NCBI GenBank assembly: GCA_963755755.1
Contig: CAVWLJ010000004.1
Location: 329,753-393,752 of the forward strand
Length of the DNA stretch: 64,000 bases
From: DATKNA01 sp963755755
Lineage (GTDB): Bacteria > Actinomycetota > Actinomycetes > Actinomycetales > Kineosporiaceae
Direction of reading: 5' to 3'
Below are positions 8,656 through 17,056 of the stretch, in pieces (the stretch's first letter is position 1; each line of letters opens with the position of its first letter). Below the pieces are notes generated by a model. It made no database searches. It was not told the origin of the DNA and worked only from the letters and a program-made list of their open reading frames with translations. The position numbers and the translations under genes were made by a program.

Positions 8656-8864
8656 GCGAGCCCGAGGAGCTCAAGGCGCTGACGCCGCAGGAGCGGCGGA
8701 TCCTCGAGCTCATCGCGCAGGGCATGACGAACCGGCAGATCGGCAACGAGATGTTCCTGGCCGAGAAGACCGTAAAGAACTACGTCTCCAGCCTGCTGGC
8801 CAAGCTCGCCCTCGAGCGCCGGACCCAGGCGGCCGTGCTCGCGAACAAGCTGCTCGGCCACTGA
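8656..8864 (+). pseudogene. DevR/NarL-type response regulator remnant, HTH only
   Basis: The last ~68 residues of a NarL/DevR-family regulator: linker EPEELKALTPQERRIL, LuxR-type HTH with GMTNRQIGNEMFLAEKTVKN, then YVSSLLAKLALERRTQAAV and the stop at 8862-8864. This is the typical DosR/DevR C-terminus. The receiver domain with its phosphorylatable Asp is missing; the sequence to the left is the antisense of the kinase remnant. No start codon with a ribosome site lies in front, so expression as such is unlikely. Confidence 0.8.
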
Positions 8865-8881
8865 CTCGATCCCCGAGCGGA

Positions 8882-10108
8882 TCACAGCAGTCCGAGGAAG
8901 TGGGCCTCCTCGACGAGCTCGTCGCGCACCTTCGGGTGTGCCGCCTGGTCGATGATCTCCCGGGCCTGCTCGCTCTCGGTCAGCCCCCACACCCGAGCGA
9001 GGCCGTTCTCGGTGACGATCGCGCTCGGCTGGAACGACGTCGCCGGCTCGTCCAGCAGCGGCACGACGGTCGACACGTCGGCCCGCGGATGCCACGACCG
9101 CAGCGCGAGGAACGCCTGCCCGCCGGGCGAATGGAGAGCCCCGACGAGGAAGTCGGTCTGCCCGCCGAAGCCGGAGTAGATCCGGGCCTGCAGCCGCGAG
9201 GCGTTCACCTGCGCGAAGAGGTCGACCTGCAGCGCCGAGTTGATCGAGACCATCGATGGCCGGCCCGCGATGAGGCCGGGGTCGTTCGTCCGCTCGGTCC
9301 GCAGCACGCGCACCCGCGGGTTCCGGTCGACCCACCGGTACAGCTCGGGCGTGCCGAAGAGGAAGGACGCGACGAGTGGCTCGTCGGCGTCCAGGGCGCC
9401 GGCGGCGTCGAGGTGCAGGACGCCGTCGCTGAACATCTCCGTCCACACCCGCAGGCCCCGTCGGTTGACCAGCCCCGGCAGCACGGCGTCCGGCACCGCG
9501 CCGATCCCCAGCTGCAGGGTGGCGCCGTCCGGGACGAGTCGGGAGATGTGCTCCCCGATCACCCGTGAGGCCTCGTCCGGCTCGCCGCTGCCGTGCTCGG
9601 GCAGGGGCGCGTCGACCTCGACCGCGGCGTCGACCAGCTCGACCGGCAGCTCCGCGTCCCCGAAGGTGTACGGCATCCGGAGGTTGACCTGGGCGAGCAC
9701 GAGGCCGCCCCGGGCGCGGGCGGCCTCCACCGCCGCCGGGAGCACGTTGACCTCGATGCCCAGCGAGACCTTCCCGTCCCGCGGCGGCGAGGTGTGGAGC
9801 AGGACGACGTCCGGCGGCAGCGTCCGGCCGAACAGCGTCGGGACCAGGGAGAGCCGGCTGGGCACGTAGGCCAGCCGCGCGGACCCGCGCATGCCCGCGC
9901 CCACGAACGACGTCTCGTGAACCACGCCGTCGCGGTCGGGGATGCCCGGCTGGGCGTTGAGGACGTTGAGCCGGTAGGCGGGCAGTGCCTTGTCGACGGC
10001 GGCCAGCAGCTCCAGGGGCGTCGCGACGTTCCCGGACGCGACCACGCGCGGGTCGGGCGGGACGTCGGCGAGCAGGGTGGGCAGGTCCTCGAGCCGGACC
10101 TCACGCAT
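8882..10108 (-). CDS. acetyl-CoA hydrolase/CoA-transferase family protein
   Basis: A 408-aa soluble enzyme of the acetyl-CoA hydrolase/4-hydroxybutyrate CoA-transferase family, which moves CoA between carboxylates through an enzyme-bound glutamyl thioester. Recognisable are LQLGIGAVPDAVLPGL, the WTEMFSDGVLHLDAAGA segment with a conserved Glu, the YSGFGGQTDFLVGA glycine-rich stretch and the C-terminal VTENGLARVWGLTE. The ATG at 10108 is chosen over a longer frame because GGAGGA precedes it and the family N-terminus begins there. It is divergent from the diguanylate cyclase. The acyl substrate cannot be deduced. Confidence 0.85.
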   Translation of the reverse strand: MREVRLEDLPTLLADVPPDPRVVASGNVATPLELLAAVDKALPAYRLNVLNAQPGIPDRDGVVHETSFVGAGMRGSARLAYVPSRLSLVPTLFGRTLPPDVVLLHTSPPRDGKVSLGIEVNVLPAAVEAARARGGLVLAQVNLRMPYTFGDAELPVELVDAAVEVDAPLPEHGSGEPDEASRVIGEHISRLVPDGATLQLGIGAVPDAVLPGLVNRRGLRVWTEMFSDGVLHLDAAGALDADEPLVASFLFGTPELYRWVDRNPRVRVLRTERTNDPGLIAGRPSMVSINSALQVDLFAQVNASRLQARIYSGFGGQTDFLVGALHSPGGQAFLALRSWHPRADVSTVVPLLDEPATSFQPSAIVTENGLARVWGLTESEQAREIIDQAAHPKVRDELVEEAHFLGLL

Positions 10109-10241
10109 GCGCGGCTCCTCCGGGACGGCGTCGTCGCCAGAGCCTGGCACGCGGGGCGGCCAGCGCGCCTCTCATGACGCCGCCCGCCCTGCCGATGAGC
10201 AGGTGACGGTTCTCCACTGCGAGCAGCTCTCGGGAGGTGCG

Positions 10242-11718
10242 GTGAGATCGGCGCGGTGGCGCAGCACGGCGTCGCTCGTCCTCGTCCTGGCGCTCATCGC
10301 GGGCGGTGGCGCGATCGGCGTCCTGACCGCGCGCGCCGCGACGGCGAAGGCGGTACAGGTGCACCGGCAGGACCGCCTCGCCTTCCAGGCCGTCGTCGGC
10401 AAGCTCATCTACGGTTACTTCGGCGCCGCGCTCACCGGGCTGCTGGAGCGCGCCGACACCGCGGGCTTCGCCCTGACGCCGGGCGACGCGGGCGACGTCG
10501 CGAGGCTCAAGCAGATCGTCGACGGCTCGCTCTTCTTCAGCGAGGGCGCCGTCCTCACCGACCTCACCGGCATGCCGCTGTCGGCGTACGCCCCCGACGG
10601 CCCGCTGCCCCCGATCACCGACCCCGGGTACCTGCCGCTCACCCAGGCGCTCCAGCAGCGCCAGCCGGGCATGTCGTCGATCATGACCGCCAGCGGCGGA
10701 CGCAAGCTGGCCGCCTTCGCCGTCCCCGTCACCCGGGGGTCCTCGGCCGTCGGGCTGCTCGTCGGGTTCATGCGGATGGACGGCACCGGTCCGTCCAAGC
10801 GCTTCCTCACCGCGCTGCCGCTGCCGGCGCGGGTCAACCTGTACACGATCGACATCCGCGGCACGGTCGCCGCCAGCGTCCACCAGGAGGACATCGGCCG
10901 GCCCTCGCAGACCCGGCGGGCCCTCGCGCTGGCGCAGTCCGGCAGCGCCGGGCTGGTGGACGACGAGCGCGGCGGCGTCGGCTACGTGGACGCGTACACG
11001 CCGATCGGGCTCGGCGGATGGTCACTGGTGGTGGACGAGCCGAGCGCCGACTTCCTCGACCCCATCCTGCGCGGCGGCGCGCAGGTGCAGATCCTGCTCA
11101 TCGTCCTGCTGGTCCTCGCGGCGGCCGTCGTGGCGGTGCTCCACCACCGTCGCCAGCTCGCCCTGCAGCAGCTGGCGGACCAGGCGTTGCGCGACCCGCT
11201 GACCGGCCTGCCCAACCGGATCCTGTTCCGGAGCCGGCTCGACGCCTCGCTCACTCCTGCCTCCATGCCCCGCCGGCGGGGTGGCGCTGCTCTTCTGCGA
11301 CCTCGACGGCTTCAAGCAGATCAACGACGGCTACGGCCACGCGGCCGGCGACGAGCTGCTCGTCGCCGTGGGCCAGCGGCTGCGGGCCTGCGTGCGCGAG
11401 ACCGACCTCGTGGCCCGGATCGGCGGCGACGAGTTCACCGTGCTGCTCGACGGCGGCGGGGACACCCCGGAGCAGACCGAGCGGCGCGCGGACGAGGTCG
11501 CCCGCCGCGTGACCGAGCGACTGGCCGCCCCGATCGACGTCGGCCTGGGCCGGCCACCGGTGCGGATCGGGGTGAGCATCGGCGTCTGCGTCCTGGACCC
11601 CGCCGAGGTCGCGCGCGGCATCCCCGACGTCCTCAAGCTCGCGGACGACGCGATGTACCGGGCGAAGTCGCGGCGCCAGGGCCCCGAGCGCGCCGTGATC
11701 CCGGAGCCCGTGAGCTAG
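10242..11718 (+). CDS. membrane diguanylate cyclase (extracytoplasmic sensor + GGDEF), frameshifted
   Basis: Makes c-di-GMP from two GTP. Order: TM helix (residues ~8-30), an extracytoplasmic Cache-like sensor region (~40-280, with LVDDERGGVGYVDAYTPIG), second TM helix (~282-305), then the GGDEF domain from DPLTGLPNRILFRSRL. The active loop is an intact GGDEF in ARIGGDEFTVLLDG. Five residues before it sits RETD, a canonical RxxD inhibitory I-site, so product feedback is expected. No EAL domain. A one-base shift around 11255-11280 separates sensor and catalytic halves, both conserved. The GTG at 10242 has GGGAGG upstream. The end overlaps the convergent dehydrogenase. Confidence 0.82.
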
Positions 11719-13284
11719 GGCCGGCGGAGGACCGCGTCCCGGGTCCAGCTGCCGTCCACCAGCCGGAGGATGCCGAGCGGGTTCGCGTCGCGCAGCTGCG
11801 GAGGCAGCAGCTCGTCCGGCCAGTCCTGGTACCCGACGGGCCGCTGGAAGCGGCGTGCCGCCGTCATCCCGACGCTCGTCGTCGAGGGCGCGGTGGTCGC
11901 CGGGTAAGGGCCGCCGTGCACGGTCGCCCATCCGACGGTGACGCCGGTGGGCAGGCCGTTCCAGATCAGCCGGCCGCAGCCGGCTGCCAGCACCTGGGCC
12001 ACCCGGCCTGCGACGTCGTCCCCCGGCTCGGCGTGCACGGTGCCGGTCAGCGAGCCGGGCAACAGCGGCGAGGAGCCGTTCGAGCTCGTCGACGTCCCGG
12101 GCGACCGCGACCACGGTGCCCGGGCCGAACCGCTCCTCGAGCAGGTCCGGGCGCTCCAGGAGGGTCGCGACGGCCACGGTCGCGAGCCCGGGCGACTCCC
12201 ACGCCCCCTCGCGCGGCAGGGCGGCGGCGGGCACCAGCTCGACGACGCCGTCGGCACCCGCCAGGTGCCGCCACGCCGCGTCGAAGCCGTCGCGCAGCCG
12301 TGCCGTGAGCATGACGAGTTCGGGGGTCTGCCGCAGCGGCGCCGCGAGCGCGTCGAGCAGCTCCTGCAGCCCGGGACCTTCCACGGCGAGCACCAGGTTC
12401 GGCTTCGTGCAGAGCTGACCGGCGCTGGCGAGCACCGCCCCCGCCAGCAGCTGCCCGATCCCGTCCCCCCGGGCGGCCAGCGCGTGCGGGGTGACGACGA
12501 CGGGGTTGAGGCTGCCCATCTCGGCGAAGACCGGGATCGGCACGTCGCGCCGGGCGGCGGCGTCGAAGAGGGCGCGTCCGCCGCGCAGCGAGCCGGTGAA
12601 GGCGACCGCGGCGATGTCGGGTGCGGCGGCCAGGGCCTGCCCGAGCTCCACCGACCCGCCGTGGAGCACCTGGAACCACGACTCGGGGGCGCCGGCGGCA
12701 CGGACGCCGGCGCTCACCGCCTCCGCGGTGAGCAGGGACGTCGCCGGGTGGTCAGGGTGGGCCTTGAGGACGACGGGGCAACCCGCGGCGAACGCGGACG
12801 CGGTGTCACCGCCCGCGGTGCTGAACGCGAAGGGGAAGTTGGACGCCGAGAAGACGGCGACGGGGCCGAGCGGGCGAGCGACCCGGCGCTGGTCGGGCCG
12901 CGGCGCGGGCGCGCTGCGGGCGGTGTCGATGATCGCGTCGGCCAGCAGCCCGTTCCTGGCCGCCACCGCGAACGCCCGGAGCTGGGCGACCGTGCGGCCG
13001 ACCTCCCCGGTGAGCCGGTCCGTCGGCAGCGCCGTCTCCTGCTCGGCGACGCCGACCAGGTCGGCGGTGACCTCCTCCAGACCCGCGGCGACGGCGTCGA
13101 GCAGGTCGGCGTCGTCGAACCCGCCCGGCTCGCCCGGCCGGGGTCGCGACCGCAGCGCCTCGGCGGCGTCGCGCGCGGCCGACAGGGCCTGCGCCGGGCC
13201 GGCCTCGGGGACCCCGCTCCCGATCCGGCGGCCGGTCCGTGGGTCGGTTCCCGTGAGCAGTCGGGTGGTGCTGTCCGTCGTCAT
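11715..13284 (-). CDS. aldehyde dehydrogenase, 2,5-dioxovalerate (KGSADH)-like, frameshifted
   Basis: NAD(P)+-dependent aldehyde dehydrogenase most like the alpha-ketoglutaric-semialdehyde dehydrogenases of sugar-acid and hydroxyproline breakdown. Conserved are FSASNFPFAFSTAGGDTASA, CPVVLKAHP, AFTGSLRGGRALFDAA, the general base in FAEMGSLNPVVV and the nucleophile Cys in SAGQLCTKPNLVL. The C-terminus carries WNGLPTGVTVGWATVHGGPY. A one-base shift near 12060 joins the two halves. The ATG at 13284 follows GAGGAGG. No sugar-acid dehydratase genes are adjacent, so the pathway is unknown. Confidence 0.83.
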
Positions 13285-13351
13285 GCCGCCTCCTCGTCGA
13301 GCGCCCCAGCGAGCCTACGTGAGCCGCTCCGGCGTTGTCGGTGCCCATCCC

Positions 13352-13357
13352 TAGGGT
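13352..13357 (+). promoter_or_regulatory. -10 element TAGGGT, leaderless start
   Basis: TAGGGT (TANNNT type) lies 6 nt before the ATG at 13364, so transcription would begin at or next to the start codon; no Shine-Dalgarno fits in between. No clear -35 is seen. Confidence 0.5.
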
Positions 13358-13363
13358 GAGGTC

Positions 13364-14467
13364 ATGGACGACGACGGCCTGCTCGCCTGGCGGCTGCGCA
13401 GTCAGCGGCTCGACGGCACGGGGTTCGAGCCGACGGCGGCCGGGGCCGTCGCCGCCGTGCGCCGGCTCGGCGCCGTCCAGTCCCAGGACCACGAGCCCGC
13501 GCTCTGGTCGTTGGCCCAGCGGGCTCCGGGCGCGCGCCGGGCGGACCTCGCCGCCGCGTTCGACGCGGGTGCCTTTCTCCGAACCCACGTGCTGCGGCCC
13601 ACGTGGCACTTCGTGGCCCCTGAGGATCTGCGCGACCTGCTGGCCCTCACCGGGCCACGGGTGGCGGCGGGGTGCGCGGGGCGGTGGCGGGAACTCGAGC
13701 TCCCCGCGGAGGTCAGGGCGCGGGCCACCGACGTCCTCGTCTCGGCGATCGGGGAGCGCGGGCCGCTGACCCGCGCGGAGCTGGGCGAGGCGTTGCAGCA
13801 GGCCGGCATCGACCCCGGAGGTCAGCGGCTGCCACACCTGCTCATGTACGCCGAGCTGGAGGCCGCCCTCTGCAGCGGCGGTCTGCGCGGCCGCCAGCAG
13901 ACCTGGGCCCTGGTCGACGAGCGGGTCCCGCCCGCGCCCGGCCCCTTCGATCGGGACGCCGCCCTGCGCGGGCTCGCCGTCCGCTACGCCACCGGCCACG
14001 GGCCCGTCACCGAGCGCGACTTCGCCTGGTGGTCCGGGCTGACGCTGGCCGACGTCCGGAAGGGCCTCGAGCTCGGCCGCCCCGACCTCGACGCCCTCGA
14101 GATCGCCGACCGTCGCTACTGGTTCGGTGAACCGCCGCCCGCGGACGCGTCGCCGGGCCCGGTGGCCCGGCTGCTGCAGAGCTACGACGAGTTCGTGGTC
14201 GCGTACAGCGAGAGCCGGCACCTCGTCGACCCCGAGGGCCACGCCGCGCGGATGCCGCGGGGCTGGATGCTCTCGACCGCCCTCGTGGTCGACGGGCGGC
14301 TGGCGGGCCGGTGGCAGCGCACGCTGCGGCCGGACCGGGTCGAGGTCCACGTCACGCCGTTCGCACCGCTGGGCGGCCCCGCCCGCAGCGCCCTGACCGA
14401 GGAGGCGGAGCGGTTCGCGGCCTTCCTCGACCTGCCGCTGCGGCTGGTGGTCATCGCCGATCCGTGA
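13364..14467 (+). CDS. winged-helix DNA-binding protein of the AlkZ/HTH_42 family
   Basis: A 367-aa protein of the winged-helix DNA-binding family that includes the DNA glycosylases AlkZ and YcaQ. It has the early QxQ motif (Q39 and Q41 in GAVQSQDHEPALWSLAQR), matching the catalytic QxQ of AlkZ-type enzymes, the THVLRPTWHFVAPEDLR block, and the C-terminal LLQSYDEFVVAYSESR and FAPLG segments. Possible role: excision of bulky or alkylated bases; many actinobacterial paralogues have no tested function. A leaderless start is likely. It converges on the PMT gene, with no neighbour hinting at a substrate. Confidence 0.7.
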   Translation: MDDDGLLAWRLRSQRLDGTGFEPTAAGAVAAVRRLGAVQSQDHEPALWSLAQRAPGARRADLAAAFDAGAFLRTHVLRPTWHFVAPEDLRDLLALTGPRVAAGCAGRWRELELPAEVRARATDVLVSAIGERGPLTRAELGEALQQAGIDPGGQRLPHLLMYAELEAALCSGGLRGRQQTWALVDERVPPAPGPFDRDAALRGLAVRYATGHGPVTERDFAWWSGLTLADVRKGLELGRPDLDALEIADRRYWFGEPPPADASPGPVARLLQSYDEFVVAYSESRHLVDPEGHAARMPRGWMLSTALVVDGRLAGRWQRTLRPDRVEVHVTPFAPLGGPARSALTEEAERFAAFLDLPLRLVVIADP

Positions 14468-14470
14468 CCG

Positions 14471-16100
14471 TCAGACCCAGGAGGGCAGCCACATCCGGTC
14501 GGCCCAGGACGGCTGGGGGATCAGCTGGGCGGTGTAGATCGGGTAGAACCAGGCGAACAGCGCGACGGCGAGCACGACGATCGCCCCCGCCGCGATCCCT
14601 CCGTAGAGCCGGCGTTCTCGTGACGCGTCCCGGGGCCCGATGAGCAGGCCGAGGCAGTACGTCACCGTGAGGACCACCCACGGCACGAACGCGACCGCGT
14701 AGAAGGTGTAGATCGTGCGGTCCTGCCAGTGGAACCACGGCAGCCACCCGGCCGCCAGCCCGGCGAGCACTGCACCGGCGCGCCAGTCCCGCCCGAGCGC
14801 CCAGCAGACCAGCAGGACGCCGATGCCCACGGTGGCGCCCCACCAGATCACCGGGTTGCCGATCGGCGTGATCGCCTTCGAGCACGACGCGACCGCGTGG
14901 CAGGCGCCCTGGCCGTTCTTGCTGCCCTCGTAGAAGAAGGCGGTCGGCCGGCCCAGCAGAGTCCACGACCAGGGGTTCGACTGGTAGGGGTGCGGGGAGT
15001 GGAGGGTGACGTTGAAGTTCCACATCTCCGCGTGGTAGTGCCACAGGCTGCGCAGCGAGGCGGGCACCCAGCCCCAGGTGTGCGACGGGTGCTGCACCCC
15101 CCACTGCCGGTCCCAGGCGTTCGTGGACCGGAACCACCCCACCCACGACGCGAGGTAGGTCGCCACGGCCAGCGGAAGGGCGACGACGGCCGCGGGCAGC
15201 GCGTCGAGCAGGAGAGCGCCGGAGAACCACCGACGGGCCCTGACCGCGCGCCGCGCGCCGACATCCCAGAGCACGCTCATGAGCAGGAAGCCGGCGAGGA
15301 AGAACGCGCCCGACCACTTGACGCCGGCGCACAGGGCGAGGCACACCACCGCCGGCGAGGCGCCAGGGCCGCCACCACAGGGTCGGGCCGAAGACGCCCA
15401 TCGGCCCGCCGGCCTCGATCCGGCGCGCCAGGCGTTCCCGCGTCCGGTCACGGTCGAGGACCAGGCAGCCGAAGCCGGCCAGCGCCCAGAACATGATGAA
15501 GCCGTCGAGCAGGGCGGTGCGGCTGTGCACGAAGGCCTGCCCGTCGACGGCGAGCAGGAGCGCTGCGGTCGTGCCCAGCAAGGTCGACCCGAACAGCCGC
15601 CGGGCGATCCGGCCGATCATGAGGATCGACAGCGTGCCGACGACCGCGGCGGAGAACCGCCACCCCCACGAGCTGTCCGGCCCGAAGAGCCACTCCCCGA
15701 AGGCGATCATCCACTTGCCCACCGGCGGGTGGACGACGAAGTCGGGGTCGCCCTTGAAGACGTTGAGGTTGCCCTTGGTGAACAGGGCGTCCATGTCCTT
15801 GCCCGAGCCGTTCCACGCGAGCTCGTAGCCCACCTTCAGGTACGAGTAGCCCTGCTTGACGTAGTACGTCTCGTCGAACACGAGCTGGTGGGGCTGGTCG
15901 AGCTTCCAGAACCGGAGGAACCCGCCGACGGCCGTGACGATCAGCGGAGCCAGCCACCCCCAGAGGCGATCGCTGGCGGTGGCCCCGAGGAGCCGTGCCC
16001 GCAGGCCGACCCTCGCGACGACCGGGGCCGAAGGCAGCGCCGCGACACCTCGGGCGGGGCGGAGCCGGCGGCCCGTCAGCGTCGCGGGGGCGTCGGACAT
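14471..16100 (-). CDS. protein O-mannosyltransferase (PMT family, GT39), frameshifted
   Basis: Polytopic membrane enzyme that transfers mannose from polyprenyl-phosphate-mannose to Ser/Thr of secreted proteins during Sec export. The catalytic DE pair is D76-E77 in HQLVFDETYYVKQGYSY. The GWRFSAAVVGTLSILMIGRI helix, the LHSPHPYQSNPWSW loop and the C-terminal WFYPIYTAQLIP are also typical. A one-base shift near 15375 interrupts the frame; the TM pattern is intact on both sides. The ATG at 16100 is placed by a TACCAT -10 box 6 nt upstream (leaderless). It is divergent from rsmI, as in mycobacteria and relatives. Probable substrates: secreted lipoproteins and Rpf-like proteins. Confidence 0.88.
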
Positions 16101-16106
16101 CCGGCC

Positions 16107-16112
16107 ATGGTA
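16107..16112 (-). promoter_or_regulatory. -10 element TACCAT, leaderless PMT promoter
   Basis: On the minus strand TACCAT ends 6 nt before the PMT ATG at 16100, giving a transcript start at the initiation codon. It lies in the 31-bp gap shared with rsmI. Confidence 0.45.
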
Positions 16113-16131
16113 GGCGCGAGAGGATGCGGTG

Positions 16132-17008
16132 GTGAGCGTCGAGGGTCCGTTGCAGCGTCCGCGATCGGGCCGTCTCGTGCTCGCCGCGACACCCATCGGC
16201 GACCCGGAGGACGCGCCGGCCCGGCTCGTCCGGCTCGTCGCGGAGGCCGACGTCGTCGCGGCCGAGGACACCCGCCGCTTGCGCCGCCTCGCCGCCGCCC
16301 TCGGCGTCCGGCCGGGTGGGCGGGTCGTGAGCTATCACGAGCACAACGAGCGCGAACGGGCCGCCGAGCTCGTCGCCGCGGCGGTGGAGGGCGCCACCGT
16401 GCTCGTCCTCACCGACGCCGGGATGCCGAGCGTGTCCGACCCGGGGTTGCGCGTCGTCCGCGCCGCGGTGGAGGCCGGGGTGCCGGTGACGGCCGTGCCC
16501 GGCCCGTCCGCCGTCCTCACCGCGCTCGCGCTCTCCGGCCTGGCGACCGACCGGTTCTGCTTCGAGGGCTTCCCGCCCCGCAAGGACGGCGAGCGCCGGC
16601 GAGCGCTCGGTGCGCTCGGCGTCCGAGCCCCGAACCATGATCTTCTTCGAGGCTCCGCACCGGCTCGCGGCCACCCTCGCCGCCATGGCCGAGGCGTTCG
16701 GCGGCGACCGTGCCGCCGCGGTGTGCCGCGAGCTGACCAAGACCTACGAGGAGGTCCGCCGAGAGCCGCTCGCGGACCTGGCGCGCTGGGCCGCGGACCA
16801 CGAGATCCTCGGCGAGGTCACGATCGTCGTCGCCGGGCGACCCGACGAGCAGCCCACGGAGGCGGACGTGGACCGGCTCGCGGCGGAGGTGATCCGTCGG
16901 GTGGAGGCGGGCGAGCGGCTCAAGGACGCCGCGGCTGCCGTCGCCGCCGCCTCGGGGGTGTCCAAGAACGCGCTCTACGAGGCGGCGCTCGTGACGCGCC
17001 GGGGCTGA
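16132..17008 (+). CDS. rsmI: 16S rRNA 2'-O-ribose C1402 methyltransferase, frameshifted
   Basis: SAM-dependent tetrapyrrole-methylase-fold enzyme that 2'-O-methylates C1402 in the 16S decoding centre. Landmarks: RLVLAATPIGDPEDAPARLV, AEDTRRLRRL, VLTDAGMPSVSDPG, VPGPSAVLTALALSG, FCFEGFPPRKDGERR, then in the other frame MIFFEAPHRLAATLAAM and CRELTKTYEEVRREPL. The shift lies near 16615, where removing one G from the run CTCGGCGTCC restores the frame. Two adjacent GTG codons (16129, 16132) could start it. Both halves are highly conserved, so a sequence error is likelier than loss of function. Confidence 0.88.
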
Positions 17009-17022
17009 TTCCCTCGCACCCC

Positions 17023-17049
17023 TCAAGATTGGGGGTCGTTCTCCGATGT
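17023..17049 (+). promoter_or_regulatory. FliA (sigma-28)-like promoter of the chemoreceptor gene
   Basis: TCAA at 17023-17026, a spacer of exactly 15 nt, and TCCGATGT at 17042-17049 resemble the flagellar sigma consensus TAAA-N15-GCCGATAA. The receptor ATG (17057) lies 7 nt after the -10, so the mRNA would be leaderless. The consensus is established knowledge; use by a FliA homologue here is inferred. Confidence 0.6.
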
Positions 17050-17056
17050 TGACCCT

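Noticed and set aside
8298..9446. A single 382-residue protein ending in a histidine-kinase domain
   Set aside because: Beyond about residue 260 from its start it is kinase; before that it is the same-strand out-of-frame reading of the CoA-transferase gene and spacer, with no kinase features. The kinase homology stops at about 8650.
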